From: Streptomyces brasiliensis
GTDB lineage: Bacteria > Actinomycetota > Actinomycetes > Streptomycetales > Streptomycetaceae
Length of the DNA: 36,096 nt
Assembly: GCF_014647875.1 (NCBI RefSeq)
Contig: NZ_BMQA01000062.1
Span: 1-36,096 of the forward strand
Direction: 5' to 3'
Shown here: positions 7,514 to 16,038 of the stretch, piece by piece
Numbering within the stretch: position 1 is the first letter of the stretch
How the letters are laid out: every line of letters starts with the position of its first letter
Program-made: the position numbers and the translations under genes
Notes under the pieces: generated by a model
What the model was told of the DNA's origin: nothing
Database searches by the model: none
The model's input: only the letters and a program-made list of their open reading frames with translations

Positions 7514-9022
7514 TCAGCCGATCGTCACGGTGTTGTCGATCTCGGCAGCGGGCGCAACGTGCGCCTTTCCGGGAACGAGCACCGTCAGCAGGCCGTACAC
7601 AACTGCTCCGATGACCAGGGCGGAAGCCCAGCTGATGTCGACGCCGTTGGCCACGTTGCTCCAGGGGCCGACGTAGATGCTGCTGTTGGCCTGCATGAGG
7701 CCGACGAAGCTGGCGATGATGAAGGCCGCAATTCCGCGGAGGTTCCAGCCACGCCAGTACCAGTACTGGCCGCCGCTGCGGCCTTCGTTGAAGACCTGCA
7801 GGTCGGCCGTGTTGTACTCGCCGCGGACCAGGAAGTGACCCGCGAGAACGGTGCCCATCCAGGCGGCGGCAACGATGCAGAGCACGGTGAGGAAGGCCGA
7901 CACGGAGTGTTCGATGTCCCAGACGAGGGTGCCCAAGAAGATGAACACGAGGCCGACACCGCTCACGACGAAGGTGATGAGGACTCGGGGCAGCCGCCGC
8001 ACGATCGAGGAGAGATCGAGTCCGCTGCCGTAGAGGCACACTGCGGACTGGCCGAGGCCGCCGAAGAAGCCGATCAGCACGATCGGTACGACGAACCAGG
8101 TGGGGCTGACGCGGATAAGGCCCTCGACATAGTCGACGTCGAGCGAGTGGATCGCGTACGAGGTGTAGGCGCCGAAGGTCAGCGGGAGCATGAGGCCGAT
8201 GAAGACGCCGAGGGCGCTGAAACCACCAACGCTGCGGCCGCTGTAGCGACGGGAGATCAGGCGGGTGCCGTCGTTCATGTAGGGCGCGTAGCCGACGGCC
8301 GTTGCGGTCGAGATCGAGGTGGCCAGCGACCAGGTGGGCCAGAAGCCCCCGAGCAGGTAGTCCTTCGACAGGGCTGCGGTGTGGAAGTCGTGGGCGTAGA
8401 CGAAGAACCCGATAACGATCAGCAGGCCTGCGGTGGGGATCAGCCACTTGTTCAGTCGAGCGATCATGCCGTAGCCCCAGACCGCGGCCCAGGTGGCGAC
8501 GGCAGCCATCAGGACGTAGCTGACTGCGAGCACGCCCTTGTTGTTGGGAAGCCCGAAGAGGGCGTGCAGTCCGTGGACGATGACCTCGCCACCCGACCAC
8601 ACCGCAAGCGCGTAGAAGCCGACCGCGATGCAGAGCGCCACCAGCGTGCCGACGATGCGGCCGATGACACCGAAGAAGGCGCCACTGCCGACCGGGGCGT
8701 TGGTGCCGGTCCTGGGTCCGATCGCGGCAATGGGGGCGAGGAGCAATGACCCGACCCCGACGCCGACCAGGATGGAGCTGAACGAACCCCACCAGTCCAG
8801 GCCGAACGTGACCGGCAGCCAGCCGATCGCGATCACGCCGAAGAGAAGGTTCGCGCCGATCATCGTGGCCATCACGTCGCGGGGGCGCACGGAGCGGGCG
8901 TCGTCGGGAACGTACTCGACACCGTGATGGTCGATGCCGCTGTTTGCGGACTTGTTGAGCTGATCCTGTGGCACCGGTTCCTCCAGCTGGTGACGCGCTT
9001 GCGACCGCTTCATCGAATTCAC
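7514..9022 (-). CDS. NCS1-family nucleobase/heterocycle:cation symporter
   Basis: About 502 residues with roughly 12 hydrophobic segments. MIGANLLFGVIAIGWLPVTF and GPRTGTNAPVGSGAFFGVIG are the helix 1-2 signatures of NCS1 carriers, which import cytosine, uracil, hydantoins, purines or vitamin-type heterocycles with Na+ or H+. The C-terminal part carries the Trp/Tyr-rich QYWYWRGWNLRG. The start is uncertain: GTG at 9022 and ATG at 9013 both lack a good ribosome-binding site. Placed after the ring-opening genes, it is the probable uptake system for the operon's N-heterocyclic substrate. Substrate identity is inference. Confidence 0.92.
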   Translation of the reverse strand: MNSMKRSQARHQLEEPVPQDQLNKSANSGIDHHGVEYVPDDARSVRPRDVMATMIGANLLFGVIAIGWLPVTFGLDWWGSFSSILVGVGVGSLLLAPIAAIGPRTGTNAPVGSGAFFGVIGRIVGTLVALCIAVGFYALAVWSGGEVIVHGLHALFGLPNNKGVLAVSYVLMAAVATWAAVWGYGMIARLNKWLIPTAGLLIVIGFFVYAHDFHTAALSKDYLLGGFWPTWSLATSISTATAVGYAPYMNDGTRLISRRYSGRSVGGFSALGVFIGLMLPLTFGAYTSYAIHSLDVDYVEGLIRVSPTWFVVPIVLIGFFGGLGQSAVCLYGSGLDLSSIVRRLPRVLITFVVSGVGLVFIFLGTLVWDIEHSVSAFLTVLCIVAAAWMGTVLAGHFLVRGEYNTADLQVFNEGRSGGQYWYWRGWNLRGIAAFIIASFVGLMQANSSIYVGPWSNVANGVDISWASALVIGAVVYGLLTVLVPGKAHVAPAAEIDNTVTIG

Positions 9023-9141
9023 GCGAGCCAGGTCGCGATGTTCCCGAGATGCTATTGAGTACGTAGATCGATGCCATCAGATATTCATCGACCATATGGG
9101 ACGGAAGCGGCGGCGTATGGCTGCACCATGCGCCGCCGCGC
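9023..9141. other. 119-base gap before the NCS1 gene
   Basis: The longest gap inside the operon apart from the one before malic enzyme, and less GC-rich than its surroundings (for example ATATTCATCGACCATATGG near 9080-9098). It may hold a secondary promoter for the transporter, but no clear -10/-35 pair can be defended. Confidence 0.35.
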
Positions 9142-10401
9142 TCAGTGGGCGGAAACGGTGCTCCCGAGCACTGCGATCGCTTCCTGGAACGGCCCTTCGG
9201 GTGCTATGAGCAGCCCTGCGCCGGCGTGACCGCCCTCACGCAGAGCGGCGCCCATGTGGATCCGGGGCGTGACACCGGTCTTGGCGACAAGCTCCGCATC
9301 GATGCCGAAAGGGACGCCTCGGAAGCTCAGGAACGGGATCTTCCACAGTGGGTGTTCGGTGTGGGTGATGCCGTACATGGCCTCGGTGGTCTCGACCATC
9401 CCCTGTGGAGTTCCGCCGCTGTAGTCCTGGAGCGAGAAGGCGGCCGCGGCGGCCAGGCCTCCGAGGCCGACGGTCTCGGTGATGAGGCTCTCGCCGCCCA
9501 TGAAGGCGATGTCCTCGGGGCCGATGCCGTCGAACAGCTTGGCGTTCAGGACCGGGATCGGTGCGCGGAACCATCGGTCGCCTGCGCCTGCCACGCGGAT
9601 GGCGAACTGCTTCTCGTTCAGGGTCATGGCGGTCACGATGCTGCTGTGCGGCGTGCCGGCGGCCACGTCCGCGATGCACTTGCCCGTGGCCATCGAGACG
9701 TGCAGGAAGAAGAGCTCGTTCTGGCTGAGGAACGCCAGGACCTCGCGTGTGGTCGGGTTGAACCCGTTCGCGTCGAGGATCGGACCGTACAGCTGTTGGA
9801 ACAGGACTGCGGTGGCCGCGGTGTTGCGGCTGTGCAGGTCGTCTCCCATACCGAGTGCTCGTCGGATGATCGGTTTGACCGGCACACCACCTGTTGCTCG
9901 CACCGCTGCCGCAAGTTGCGGGGCCAGTACTTCCCTGATCCAGATGAGGCGCTGGTGGACCTTCTCGTTCCAGACTCCGTAGGTCAGCCTCTCCCGGTCG
10001 CCACCTTCATAGACCAGGCAGTGACCGCGGCTTCCCGACACGCGATCCTCGACGACCCATACCGGCATCGACGCCGACGTCACACCGGTGACCGAGCCGA
10101 CGCAGCCATAGTCGTGGCAGGCGCGGACGACGATCTTGCCCTCGTGAAGGAGCTTGTCGGCCTCCTCCACGGTTGCGGCAAGGCCCTCATAGATGGCAGC
10201 CCCGAGGATGGCGCGGCGCTGGCCGCCCTCGTACTCCGGCCACGCCATCGGCGCCCCGGAGGTGAGGATCGTGTTCGGGGTCATCCCCGGGAGCGCGTCC
10301 AGGGCCGACAGTACGTCGACGATGACCGGCTCGGCCGCGAGCATGGCCGCCACAGCAGCCTGGTTCGCCCGAGCGCGCTGCTCGGAAGTTGCTTCCAGCA
10401 T
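9142..10401 (-). CDS. DUF1116 family protein (AllG/YlbE-like)
   Basis: 419 residues, a usual length for DUF1116. Recognisable segments are GMTPNTILTSGAPMAWPEYE and GGQRRAILGAAIYEGLA, then GKIVVRACHDYGCVGSVTGV, LGMGDDLHSRNTAATAVLF and IAFMGGESLITETVGLGG. The start at 10401 (MLEATSEQ) lies 46 bases after the nicX stop; longer frames run into nicX. In Escherichia coli the homologue AllG (YlbE) acts with AllF (FdrA) and AllH (YlbF, DUF2877) in oxamate transcarbamylation during allantoin breakdown. Neither partner is present here, so the protein may process an amide, formyl or carbamoyl intermediate of the pyridine pathway. Family call firm, role unknown. Confidence 0.85.
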   Translation of the reverse strand: MLEATSEQRARANQAAVAAMLAAEPVIVDVLSALDALPGMTPNTILTSGAPMAWPEYEGGQRRAILGAAIYEGLAATVEEADKLLHEGKIVVRACHDYGCVGSVTGVTSASMPVWVVEDRVSGSRGHCLVYEGGDRERLTYGVWNEKVHQRLIWIREVLAPQLAAAVRATGGVPVKPIIRRALGMGDDLHSRNTAATAVLFQQLYGPILDANGFNPTTREVLAFLSQNELFFLHVSMATGKCIADVAAGTPHSSIVTAMTLNEKQFAIRVAGAGDRWFRAPIPVLNAKLFDGIGPEDIAFMGGESLITETVGLGGLAAAAAFSLQDYSGGTPQGMVETTEAMYGITHTEHPLWKIPFLSFRGVPFGIDAELVAKTGVTPRIHMGAALREGGHAGAGLLIAPEGPFQEAIAVLGSTVSAH

Positions 10402-10447
10402 GGATGTCCAATCAGTCCGGGTGGAATGGGGCGGCCCAGCGAGCCGC

Positions 10448-11488
10448 TCAGAGGTCGAGTTCGAGCAGGACGCCGTTGTCCACGACCTTGCGCCCGTCCA
10501 CAGCGACGGTGCATCCACGCATGGGGATGTCCAGGTGGTTGTAGGTGTGACGGTTCATGAAGGGGTGCGGCCCGGTGGAGAACAGGAAGTTGCCTGCCAG
10601 CCCGCGTGCGTCCATGCCCATGAGCGACTCCCGGTCGTAGAGCGCCATGGAGAACCAGTCGGCGTTCTTCATCAAGCCCCAGCCCATGTGCGAGAGGAAG
10701 CGAGCCTCTTCGTCATCGGCGTCCTCGAAGAACATCTCCAGCATGCGCACGTCGGCGCCGGCGCCCGTGACCTCGCGGATGTAGCCGTCCTCGATCGTGA
10801 GGGTCACCGCGTCGCGGACGTAGGTCTTGAACGGGAGCAGGATGTCGCCGGGGGCGATCACGATCTGGCCGGACGAGGTCTTGGGCCACCCCAGAACCAT
10901 CGTGCTCGGCCAGTGATCCCACCGCCCCGGGTCGTCGGCGATGCCGCACTGGAAGCCGGGGTGCGCCTCGGTGAGGTCCGCGACGAGATCGGTTCCGTGC
11001 GCCGAGGTCACGTGGAGTTCCTTGCCGGCGCGCAGGAGAGCGGCACCGGCTTGGACCCGGGCCTTGTCCTCGGGCTTGGGCAGATTGCGTGCGAGCACCT
11101 CCGGCGGGTCCGCGACGAAGAGCATCCGCGTCTGCGCCTGGAGGATCTTGCCCAGCGACTCGGTGTGGATGAACCCCTCGTTGGTGAGATCGAGGACCAT
11201 GTCCGCGCCCTGCAGGAGCGAGAGCGCCAGGGGGTTGTTGTCGAGCGACGTCAGGCCCGCGCCCGAGCCCGTGCGCGAGGAGGGGAGCGGCACTGGGGAG
11301 CCGCCGGGCAGCACCGCCTGGATGACGTTCGCCTTGAGCGCCAGGCCGGCGGCGAAGGCGGCCTCGACGTACTCACTGCGGCTGGAAGGTTCGGCGAGGA
11401 TCACGAGCTTCTCGCCCTCGGTCACCTTGCAGAGCTCCAGCTCCTGGCGGAAGAGCTCAACAAGATCTGCTGCTGCGAAGTTCGGCAC
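10448..11488 (-). CDS. nicX: 2,5-dihydroxypyridine 5,6-dioxygenase (NicX-type)
   Basis: 346 residues, about the size of NicX from Pseudomonas putida. These non-haem Fe(II) extradiol-type dioxygenases, related in fold to M29 aminopeptidases, open 2,5-dihydroxypyridine to N-formylmaleamate. The three metal ligands reported for NicX, as I recall them (His265, His318, Asp320), correspond to His267 in FLSHMGWG and to His318 and Asp320 in NRHTYNHLDIP. GTG start at 11488 with AGGAG 7 bases upstream. It lies 36 bases after the nitrilase gene. An M29-like peptidase is the alternative, but the His-x-Asp ligand pattern and the neighbours (hydrolase, amidase, FAD monooxygenase) support the ring-cleavage call. 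This gene defines the operon's chemistry. Confidence 0.85.
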   Translation of the reverse strand: MPNFAAADLVELFRQELELCKVTEGEKLVILAEPSSRSEYVEAAFAAGLALKANVIQAVLPGGSPVPLPSSRTGSGAGLTSLDNNPLALSLLQGADMVLDLTNEGFIHTESLGKILQAQTRMLFVADPPEVLARNLPKPEDKARVQAGAALLRAGKELHVTSAHGTDLVADLTEAHPGFQCGIADDPGRWDHWPSTMVLGWPKTSSGQIVIAPGDILLPFKTYVRDAVTLTIEDGYIREVTGAGADVRMLEMFFEDADDEEARFLSHMGWGLMKNADWFSMALYDRESLMGMDARGLAGNFLFSTGPHPFMNRHTYNHLDIPMRGCTVAVDGRKVVDNGVLLELDL

Positions 11489-11524
11489 TGCTTCTCTCCT
11501 GTTCGGTGCAGGCGGATGGATGAT

Positions 11525-12319
11525 TCAGCCCAGGGAGCCGGTGACGCGGTGCAGGTCGTGCAGGTACGGGATGGCTGCTCGGGCATCACGAACGACGCTT
11601 GGATCGAGATCAGCGACGATCCGGCCCTCAGTGTCGGCGAGCAGGGCAAGCCGGCGACCGTGGGGGTCGACGATGGTCGAGTGCCCACAGAACGCGAGGC
11701 TGCCGGAGGAGCCGAAGCTGTTCGCCGCGATCAGGTAGCAGCCGTTCTCGAGCGCGCGCGACCGCGTCAGAAGCTTCCAGGCATGGAGGCGTGCCGCGCC
11801 GAAAGCAGCCGGCAGAGCGATGATCTCGGCGCCGTCCACCGCGAGCTGCCGCGCGACTTCAGGGAATCCGGCCTCGTAACAGATCGCTACGCCGACGCGC
11901 CCGAGGGGCGTATCGGCGACGATGTGCTCTCCCGGAGGGCCGGGAGTGAAGAGCTCGGGCTCGCCTCCCCACAGGCCTCGCTTGGCGCCGGTCGCCGCGA
12001 TCCCGTCCGGGCTCACGATCAGGCCCACGTTCTGCAGCCCGCCGTCGTCGGCGAGGACAGCGATCGTCGTGACGATGGTCGTGTCCAGCTCGCGGGCGAG
12101 GCCGCACAGGAAGTCGCTGCTCGCCCCTGGCAGGGTCCCGCTCACCTCGGACAGCCGCGGCGAGAGCGTGTAGCCGGTGTGGCACAACTCCGGCAGGACG
12201 ACCAGCTTCGCTCCGTCGTCCACGGCGCAGCGGACGTGGCGTTCAATGCGTGCCGCGTTCCCGGTGAGGTCGAGGGGCTCGCCGGTGGTCTGAACCGCGG
12301 CGGCTGTGAACAAGCTCAT
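11525..12319 (-). CDS. Nitrilase-superfamily amidase (carbon-nitrogen hydrolase)
   Basis: 264 residues. The Glu-Lys-Cys triad is intact: Glu44 in VVLPELCHTGY, Lys113 in GAKRGLWGGEPELFTPG and Cys147 in GVAICYEAGFPE, with Glu120 as the likely second Glu. Such enzymes hydrolyse amides, carbamoyl-amines or formamide through a thioester. The ATG at 12319 overlaps the TGA of the flavin reductase gene (ATGA). In the pyridine pathway the expected step is maleamate to maleate plus ammonia; the known NicF enzymes are isochorismatase-like, so a nitrilase here would be a non-homologous replacement. The exact substrate is inferred from context. Confidence 0.9.
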   Translation of the reverse strand: MSLFTAAAVQTTGEPLDLTGNAARIERHVRCAVDDGAKLVVLPELCHTGYTLSPRLSEVSGTLPGASSDFLCGLARELDTTIVTTIAVLADDGGLQNVGLIVSPDGIAATGAKRGLWGGEPELFTPGPPGEHIVADTPLGRVGVAICYEAGFPEVARQLAVDGAEIIALPAAFGAARLHAWKLLTRSRALENGCYLIAANSFGSSGSLAFCGHSTIVDPHGRRLALLADTEGRIVADLDPSVVRDARAAIPYLHDLHRVTGSLG

Positions 12320-12957
12320 ACCGCGGCCTCCTGCTCCTCGGCGAAGGCCCACTGCGGAACCGGGGGTGAAGGATAGGCGACCGGGTCGACGGCATAAGTT
12401 GCGCCCGCGATGCGGCCGACTGCCTGCAACGCAGCGCTGTCCACGTGGAACGAGTCGTTGACGATGCCGTCACTCGCGTGCAGACGGACGACCCGTGCGA
12501 ACACCGCGGTGTCGGTCCCCACCTGCTTGACCTCGTCGACGCGGCACTCCATGGCCACCGCTGCCTGGACGACACGAGGGGGCGACACCTCGTCGGACGA
12601 GATAGCGTCCAGTCCGGCGTAGTCGAACTCGTCGATGTGCTCAGGCACCTCGGCCGAGGATCGGACCATCGCCTCCAGTGCCGGGAGGGACACGACGTTG
12701 ACGACCAACTCTCGCGTGGCGAGGAGGTTGGCCAGGGTGTCCTTGAGCTCGTGGCCCGGACGGCTGGTGGCGCCGATCGACAGGAAGAGAGTCACCGGCT
12801 CGCGCGACGCGATCGTGAAGAACGAGAACGGCGCCAGGTTCCGCACCCCGGCCGGGGAGATCGTCGACACCCAAGCGATCGGCCGCGGCTGCACCACGCC
12901 GGTGATCAGCTTGTACGCGTCGTTCGTGCGCAGCGCTTCCACGTCATAACTCAGCAT
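12316..12957 (-). CDS. Flavin reductase-like FMN-binding split-barrel protein
   Basis: 213 residues of the DIM6/NTAB flavin reductase fold: ITGVVQPRPIAWVSTIS at the N-terminus, NLAPFSFFTIASREPVTLFL for the FMN-binding strand, and TRELVVNVVSLPALEAM after it. The ATG at 12957 shares one base with the alpha/beta hydrolase stop (TGATG) and the stop overlaps the nitrilase start, so translation is coupled on both sides. It may supply reduced FMN to a two-component oxygenase, but no large-component FMN monooxygenase is seen in the operon. Some proteins of this fold have other FMN-dependent roles. Confidence 0.9.
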   Translation of the reverse strand: MLSYDVEALRTNDAYKLITGVVQPRPIAWVSTISPAGVRNLAPFSFFTIASREPVTLFLSIGATSRPGHELKDTLANLLATRELVVNVVSLPALEAMVRSSAEVPEHIDEFDYAGLDAISSDEVSPPRVVQAAVAMECRVDEVKQVGTDTAVFARVVRLHASDGIVNDSFHVDSAALQAVGRIAGATYAVDPVAYPSPPVPQWAFAEEQEAAV

Positions 12958-13919
12958 CACACGCCTTCCGAGGGGGTCATTGCCGTGGGGGAGTCGCGCA
13001 CCCATCCGTGCACCAGGTGGAAGGCGGCGGTGGAGTTGCGGTCGAAGATCACGCCGTGGCCGTCACCGTGCAGGCCGTGCCGGTCCAGCTCGACATGCTC
13101 GACCGCAACGCCCAGCCCGCTCAGGAAGTTGGCGGTCTGCCGGTCGGCGTTGCGATGACCTGAGCATGCAGCGGTCACCACCAGGACGGGGACCCGCCCT
13201 AGCCCCGATGCGCGCCCGTCCGCAGCCGCTCGAGACAGGCCCAACGGGAACGCGGTGATGCCCTCCGACAGGGCGCGAGCATGACGCTCTCCCCCACCAG
13301 GAGGACCGAGTGGCTCGACAGCCACCACGACCTTGACCAGATCCGGACTCCGGTCGGCCGCCAGCCACACGCCAGGGGACCCGGCGGAGTGGGTGACGAC
13401 GATCGCGGGGCCCGTCAGCTCCAGGAGCCGGGCAAGGCATGCGGCGTCCCGGCGCTGGGCCGACTCGGCCTCGACCAGGAGGCCGGTGCTCGATGCCCCG
13501 ACGGCACCGAATCGGCTGTCGGCACCGGGTTCCAGCTCGTCCTCGTCAACCTGGAAGAGCTTCGCCAGCAGAGCCGTGTCGGGAACCTGGCTTCGCTCAC
13601 CCATCACCTGCGGATCCCAGACGGAGCGGCCATGACCAGGACGGTCCAGGAGGTAGGTGGGATGCCCGGCCTGGACGAAGAGCTCAGCCCAACCTTGTTG
13701 TCCGTCGACGGCCCACATCCAGTCGGTCGACTGGCCGCCGCCGCCGTGAACGAGAACGACTGGATCCTTCCAGTCCTCCTCGTCCGCGGGCGCCTCCCAC
13801 TGCACCCAGGCTGTCCCGGTCGAGGGGCCGGCCGCAGGGTTCCGTTCGCCTGCCAGAAAGAATCCGCCACGGCGACGACGTGTCGGCTCGGCTTGAGCGT
13901 GTGGTGATTGGCTGTTCAC
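12957..13919 (-). CDS. Alpha/beta-hydrolase, candidate N-formylmaleamate deformylase
   Basis: 320 residues from a GTG at 13919 preceded by GAGG about 8 bases away. The oxyanion loop VVLVHGGGGQSTDW lies near 54-67, LLDRPGHGRS at 90-99, the nucleophile Ser178 in VVTHSAGSPG, and a candidate catalytic His in HGLHGDGHG (281-289). It follows the P450 gene by 16 bases and overlaps the flavin reductase start by one base. In pathways using NicX the next step is deformylation of N-formylmaleamate by the alpha/beta-hydrolase NicD, so this is the natural candidate. It is longer than NicD and more like the HGGGGQ esterase group, so an ester or side-chain hydrolase is the main alternative. Confidence 0.85.
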   Translation of the reverse strand: MNSQSPHAQAEPTRRRRGGFFLAGERNPAAGPSTGTAWVQWEAPADEEDWKDPVVLVHGGGGQSTDWMWAVDGQQGWAELFVQAGHPTYLLDRPGHGRSVWDPQVMGERSQVPDTALLAKLFQVDEDELEPGADSRFGAVGASSTGLLVEAESAQRRDAACLARLLELTGPAIVVTHSAGSPGVWLAADRSPDLVKVVVAVEPLGPPGGGERHARALSEGITAFPLGLSRAAADGRASGLGRVPVLVVTAACSGHRNADRQTANFLSGLGVAVEHVELDRHGLHGDGHGVIFDRNSTAAFHLVHGWVRDSPTAMTPSEGV

Positions 13920-13935
13920 GGGTACTGCCTCGTCC

Positions 13936-15144
13936 TCAGAGCGAGCCGCGGCGAAGCCGGAGCGGGACGTATTCGTGGGCGAACCCCTGGTAGTTGACGC
14001 CGGTGCGCGGCTCCCCCGCGCTCTCGACGCCGGCGACGCGCTCCACCATGCTCCGGAGCAGGGTCGTCGCCTCAAGGCGAGCCACCAGGTTGCCGGCGCA
14101 GGTGTGGAGCCCGAATCCGAAGGAGAGATGCCCGTTGGGCATCTCTCGATCGATGATGAACTCGTCGGGCTGATCGAACTCACGCGGATCGCGCGCCGCG
14201 CCGAGCCACATCATCAAGACCTTGGCTCCGGCCGGGATCCGATGACCCGCCACATCGGCGCCGTCCGGCACCCACCGGCCGCCGAACCGGTTCGGCGGGT
14301 AGAGACGAACGGACTCCTCCCACGCCTTGGCGACCAACTCGGGGTCCTGACGCAGCTTGAGCCACTCCTGCGGATGGTCCCCGAACGCACGGAGCATGGC
14401 AGCGATCCCAGCCGTCGTGCTCTCGAAGCCCGCAGCGAAGACCGTCTTGACCAGGTCGCGCGCCTCCGGCCCGCTGATCCGGCCCTCGTCGGCCATCGCG
14501 TACAGCTGGGCGCCGAGTCCGTCGCCGGTCAGGGCGTCACGGTTGATGTTCTGCTCGACCCAAGCGACGGCCTCGCCGCCCGATGCCAGCTTCTGGTCGC
14601 GCAGCTCGCTGGCCGGCCCGAACGCGTTCGTGGTCGCGTTGCCGAACTTGAGCAGCGCCTCGCGGCCCTCCGTCGGCATGCCGATGACATCGGGGAAGAC
14701 CTTCAGCACATAGGCGGTCGCCAGGTCCTGGTAGCCGTCGACCTCGACAGTGTCCTGGTCGAGTACGCGGTCCAGGAGCGCGTCCGCCTGCTCCTTGAAG
14801 TACTGGCCCATCCACTCGAGGTTCTTCGGGCCGAGCACATCCATGATGGCCGACTTGGTGCGGGTGTGTGCCGGCGGCTCTTCGAACAGGACGATGCGCG
14901 GACGGAACTCGGAGTCCTCGTAGAAGGGACGGTCCGTCGAGGAGAAGGTGCGCCAGTTGCGAAGCCCCTTGCGGATCTCGGTGAAACGGGTCACGGCGTA
15001 GTAGTCGTGCTTGGCGATGTAGACCACCGGACCGAGCTCGCGCACCGCGCCGTCTGCCGCGAACGGGTCCCGCAGGCTCTCCATCGCGAACGGGTCGATG
15101 TCGGTGCTCGGGATCGACGGAGCCGTCGTGGTTTCGGTACTCAT
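13936..15144 (-). CDS. Cytochrome P450, CYP199-like
   Basis: 402 residues, a complete soluble bacterial P450. Helix I carries AAGFESTT (237-244), the ExxR pair is Glu277/Arg280 in EESVR, and the haem loop is LSFGFGLHTCAG with Cys349. The N-terminal region GPVVYIAKHDYYAVTRF and FEEPPAHTRTKS resembles CYP199A enzymes, which oxidise or O-demethylate para-substituted benzoates through a carboxylate anchor. No ferredoxin gene is near; the operon's first gene, a flavin/2Fe-2S reductase, is the obvious redox partner. Likely role: hydroxylation or dealkylation of an aromatic or pyridine carboxylate upstream of 2,5-dihydroxypyridine. Family certain, subfamily and substrate inferred. Confidence 0.93.
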   Translation of the reverse strand: MSTETTTAPSIPSTDIDPFAMESLRDPFAADGAVRELGPVVYIAKHDYYAVTRFTEIRKGLRNWRTFSSTDRPFYEDSEFRPRIVLFEEPPAHTRTKSAIMDVLGPKNLEWMGQYFKEQADALLDRVLDQDTVEVDGYQDLATAYVLKVFPDVIGMPTEGREALLKFGNATTNAFGPASELRDQKLASGGEAVAWVEQNINRDALTGDGLGAQLYAMADEGRISGPEARDLVKTVFAAGFESTTAGIAAMLRAFGDHPQEWLKLRQDPELVAKAWEESVRLYPPNRFGGRWVPDGADVAGHRIPAGAKVLMMWLGAARDPREFDQPDEFIIDREMPNGHLSFGFGLHTCAGNLVARLEATTLLRSMVERVAGVESAGEPRTGVNYQGFAHEYVPLRLRRGSL

Positions 15145-15177
15145 CAGGACGTCTCTTTCTTCTCGGAGATTGAGAGA

Positions 15178-16029
15178 TCAGGTGCCGGGGACTCGGCTGG
15201 CGGGCGCGATGCCGGACTCGACCCAGTCGAGCCGGCGGCGCAGTGCCGCAACCGCTCGATCCTGGTGCGGAAGCACAAAGAACTGCTGGTCGCGGATCGC
15301 GTCGAAAACCATCTCCGCGACGTGCTCCGCCGGGAGTCCCTCGGCGCTCTGTCGGGCGCGGAAGTCCTCCATGAACTGACGCCGGTCAGGGTCTTCGTTG
15401 AGGGGAATTCCGGCGGGCGCATTGCGCTCGGCGTCAATCATGCGCGACTGCACCGGACCCGGCGCGAGCAGATGCACGTGGACGTTGCTGTCAGCGGCGC
15501 GCAACTCGACCTCGAGGCACTCCGCGAGCGCGAGGATCGCCATCTTCGACGCGCAGTACGGCGTCATGAAGGGCGTACCCGTAGCGAACCCGGCCAACGA
15601 CCCGGTGATCACCAGGTGGCCGTCACCGGACTTCTCCAACACCGGCACCGCCGCGCGAGCGGTGTTCAGGGTGCCGAAGTAGTTGACCTCCATGACCCAG
15701 CGCCACGCTTCGTCGGAAACGTCGAGGAAGCGGCCGCCGGTCTCGACACCCGCGTTCGCACACACGACGTCGACCCGACCGAAGGCTTCCTCGGCCGTTG
15801 CGCACAGCCGGGCCACGTCGTCGAACGAGGTGACGTCGGTGCGGACACCGATGACCTTCAGGTCGCCGGCGACCTCCTGGAGCTGTCGGACGGCATCGTC
15901 GAGCGCTGCGGTCTCGATGTCACCGATGGCGACGTTCATGCCCTGGGCCAAGAACGTGCGCGCCATAGCGAAGCCGATGCCGCTGGCGCCACCGGTGACG
16001 ACCGCGGCCTTGTTGATCATGGTGGTCAT
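15178..16029 (-). CDS. Short-chain dehydrogenase/reductase (SDR), NAD type
   Basis: 283 residues. TGGASGIG at 12-19, CANAG at 90-94, Ser144 (ITGSLAG), Tyr158 and Lys162 (YCASK) form a complete active site. Asp37 in AIGDIE points to NAD(H) rather than NADP(H). The ATG at 16029 follows GGAG by 8 bases; the gene is 9 bases after the FAD monooxygenase stop and 33 bases before the P450 start. It probably oxidises an alcohol made by the P450 or reduces a ketone intermediate. The known nic and hpa lower pathways need no SDR, so it belongs to the peripheral route. Confidence 0.93.
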   Translation of the reverse strand: MTTMINKAAVVTGGASGIGFAMARTFLAQGMNVAIGDIETAALDDAVRQLQEVAGDLKVIGVRTDVTSFDDVARLCATAEEAFGRVDVVCANAGVETGGRFLDVSDEAWRWVMEVNYFGTLNTARAAVPVLEKSGDGHLVITGSLAGFATGTPFMTPYCASKMAILALAECLEVELRAADSNVHVHLLAPGPVQSRMIDAERNAPAGIPLNEDPDRRQFMEDFRARQSAEGLPAEHVAEMVFDAIRDQQFFVLPHQDRAVAALRRRLDWVESGIAPASRVPGT

Positions 16030-16038
16030 TGATCTCTC

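Noticed and set aside
6870..9095. A 741-codon open frame on the minus strand across malic enzyme and the transporter
   Set aside because: It is an out-of-frame Arg/His/Pro-rich shadow of two genes with clear family motifs in other frames.
10448..11488. Calling the gene an M29 leucyl aminopeptidase
   Set aside because: The fold is related, but the His...His-x-Asp ligand pattern aligns with NicX numbering as I recall it, and the operon context is pyridine catabolism.
10193..12376. A 727-codon open frame on the plus strand
   Set aside because: It is antisense to the nicX, nitrilase and DUF1116 genes, with no recognisable domain and shadow-type composition.
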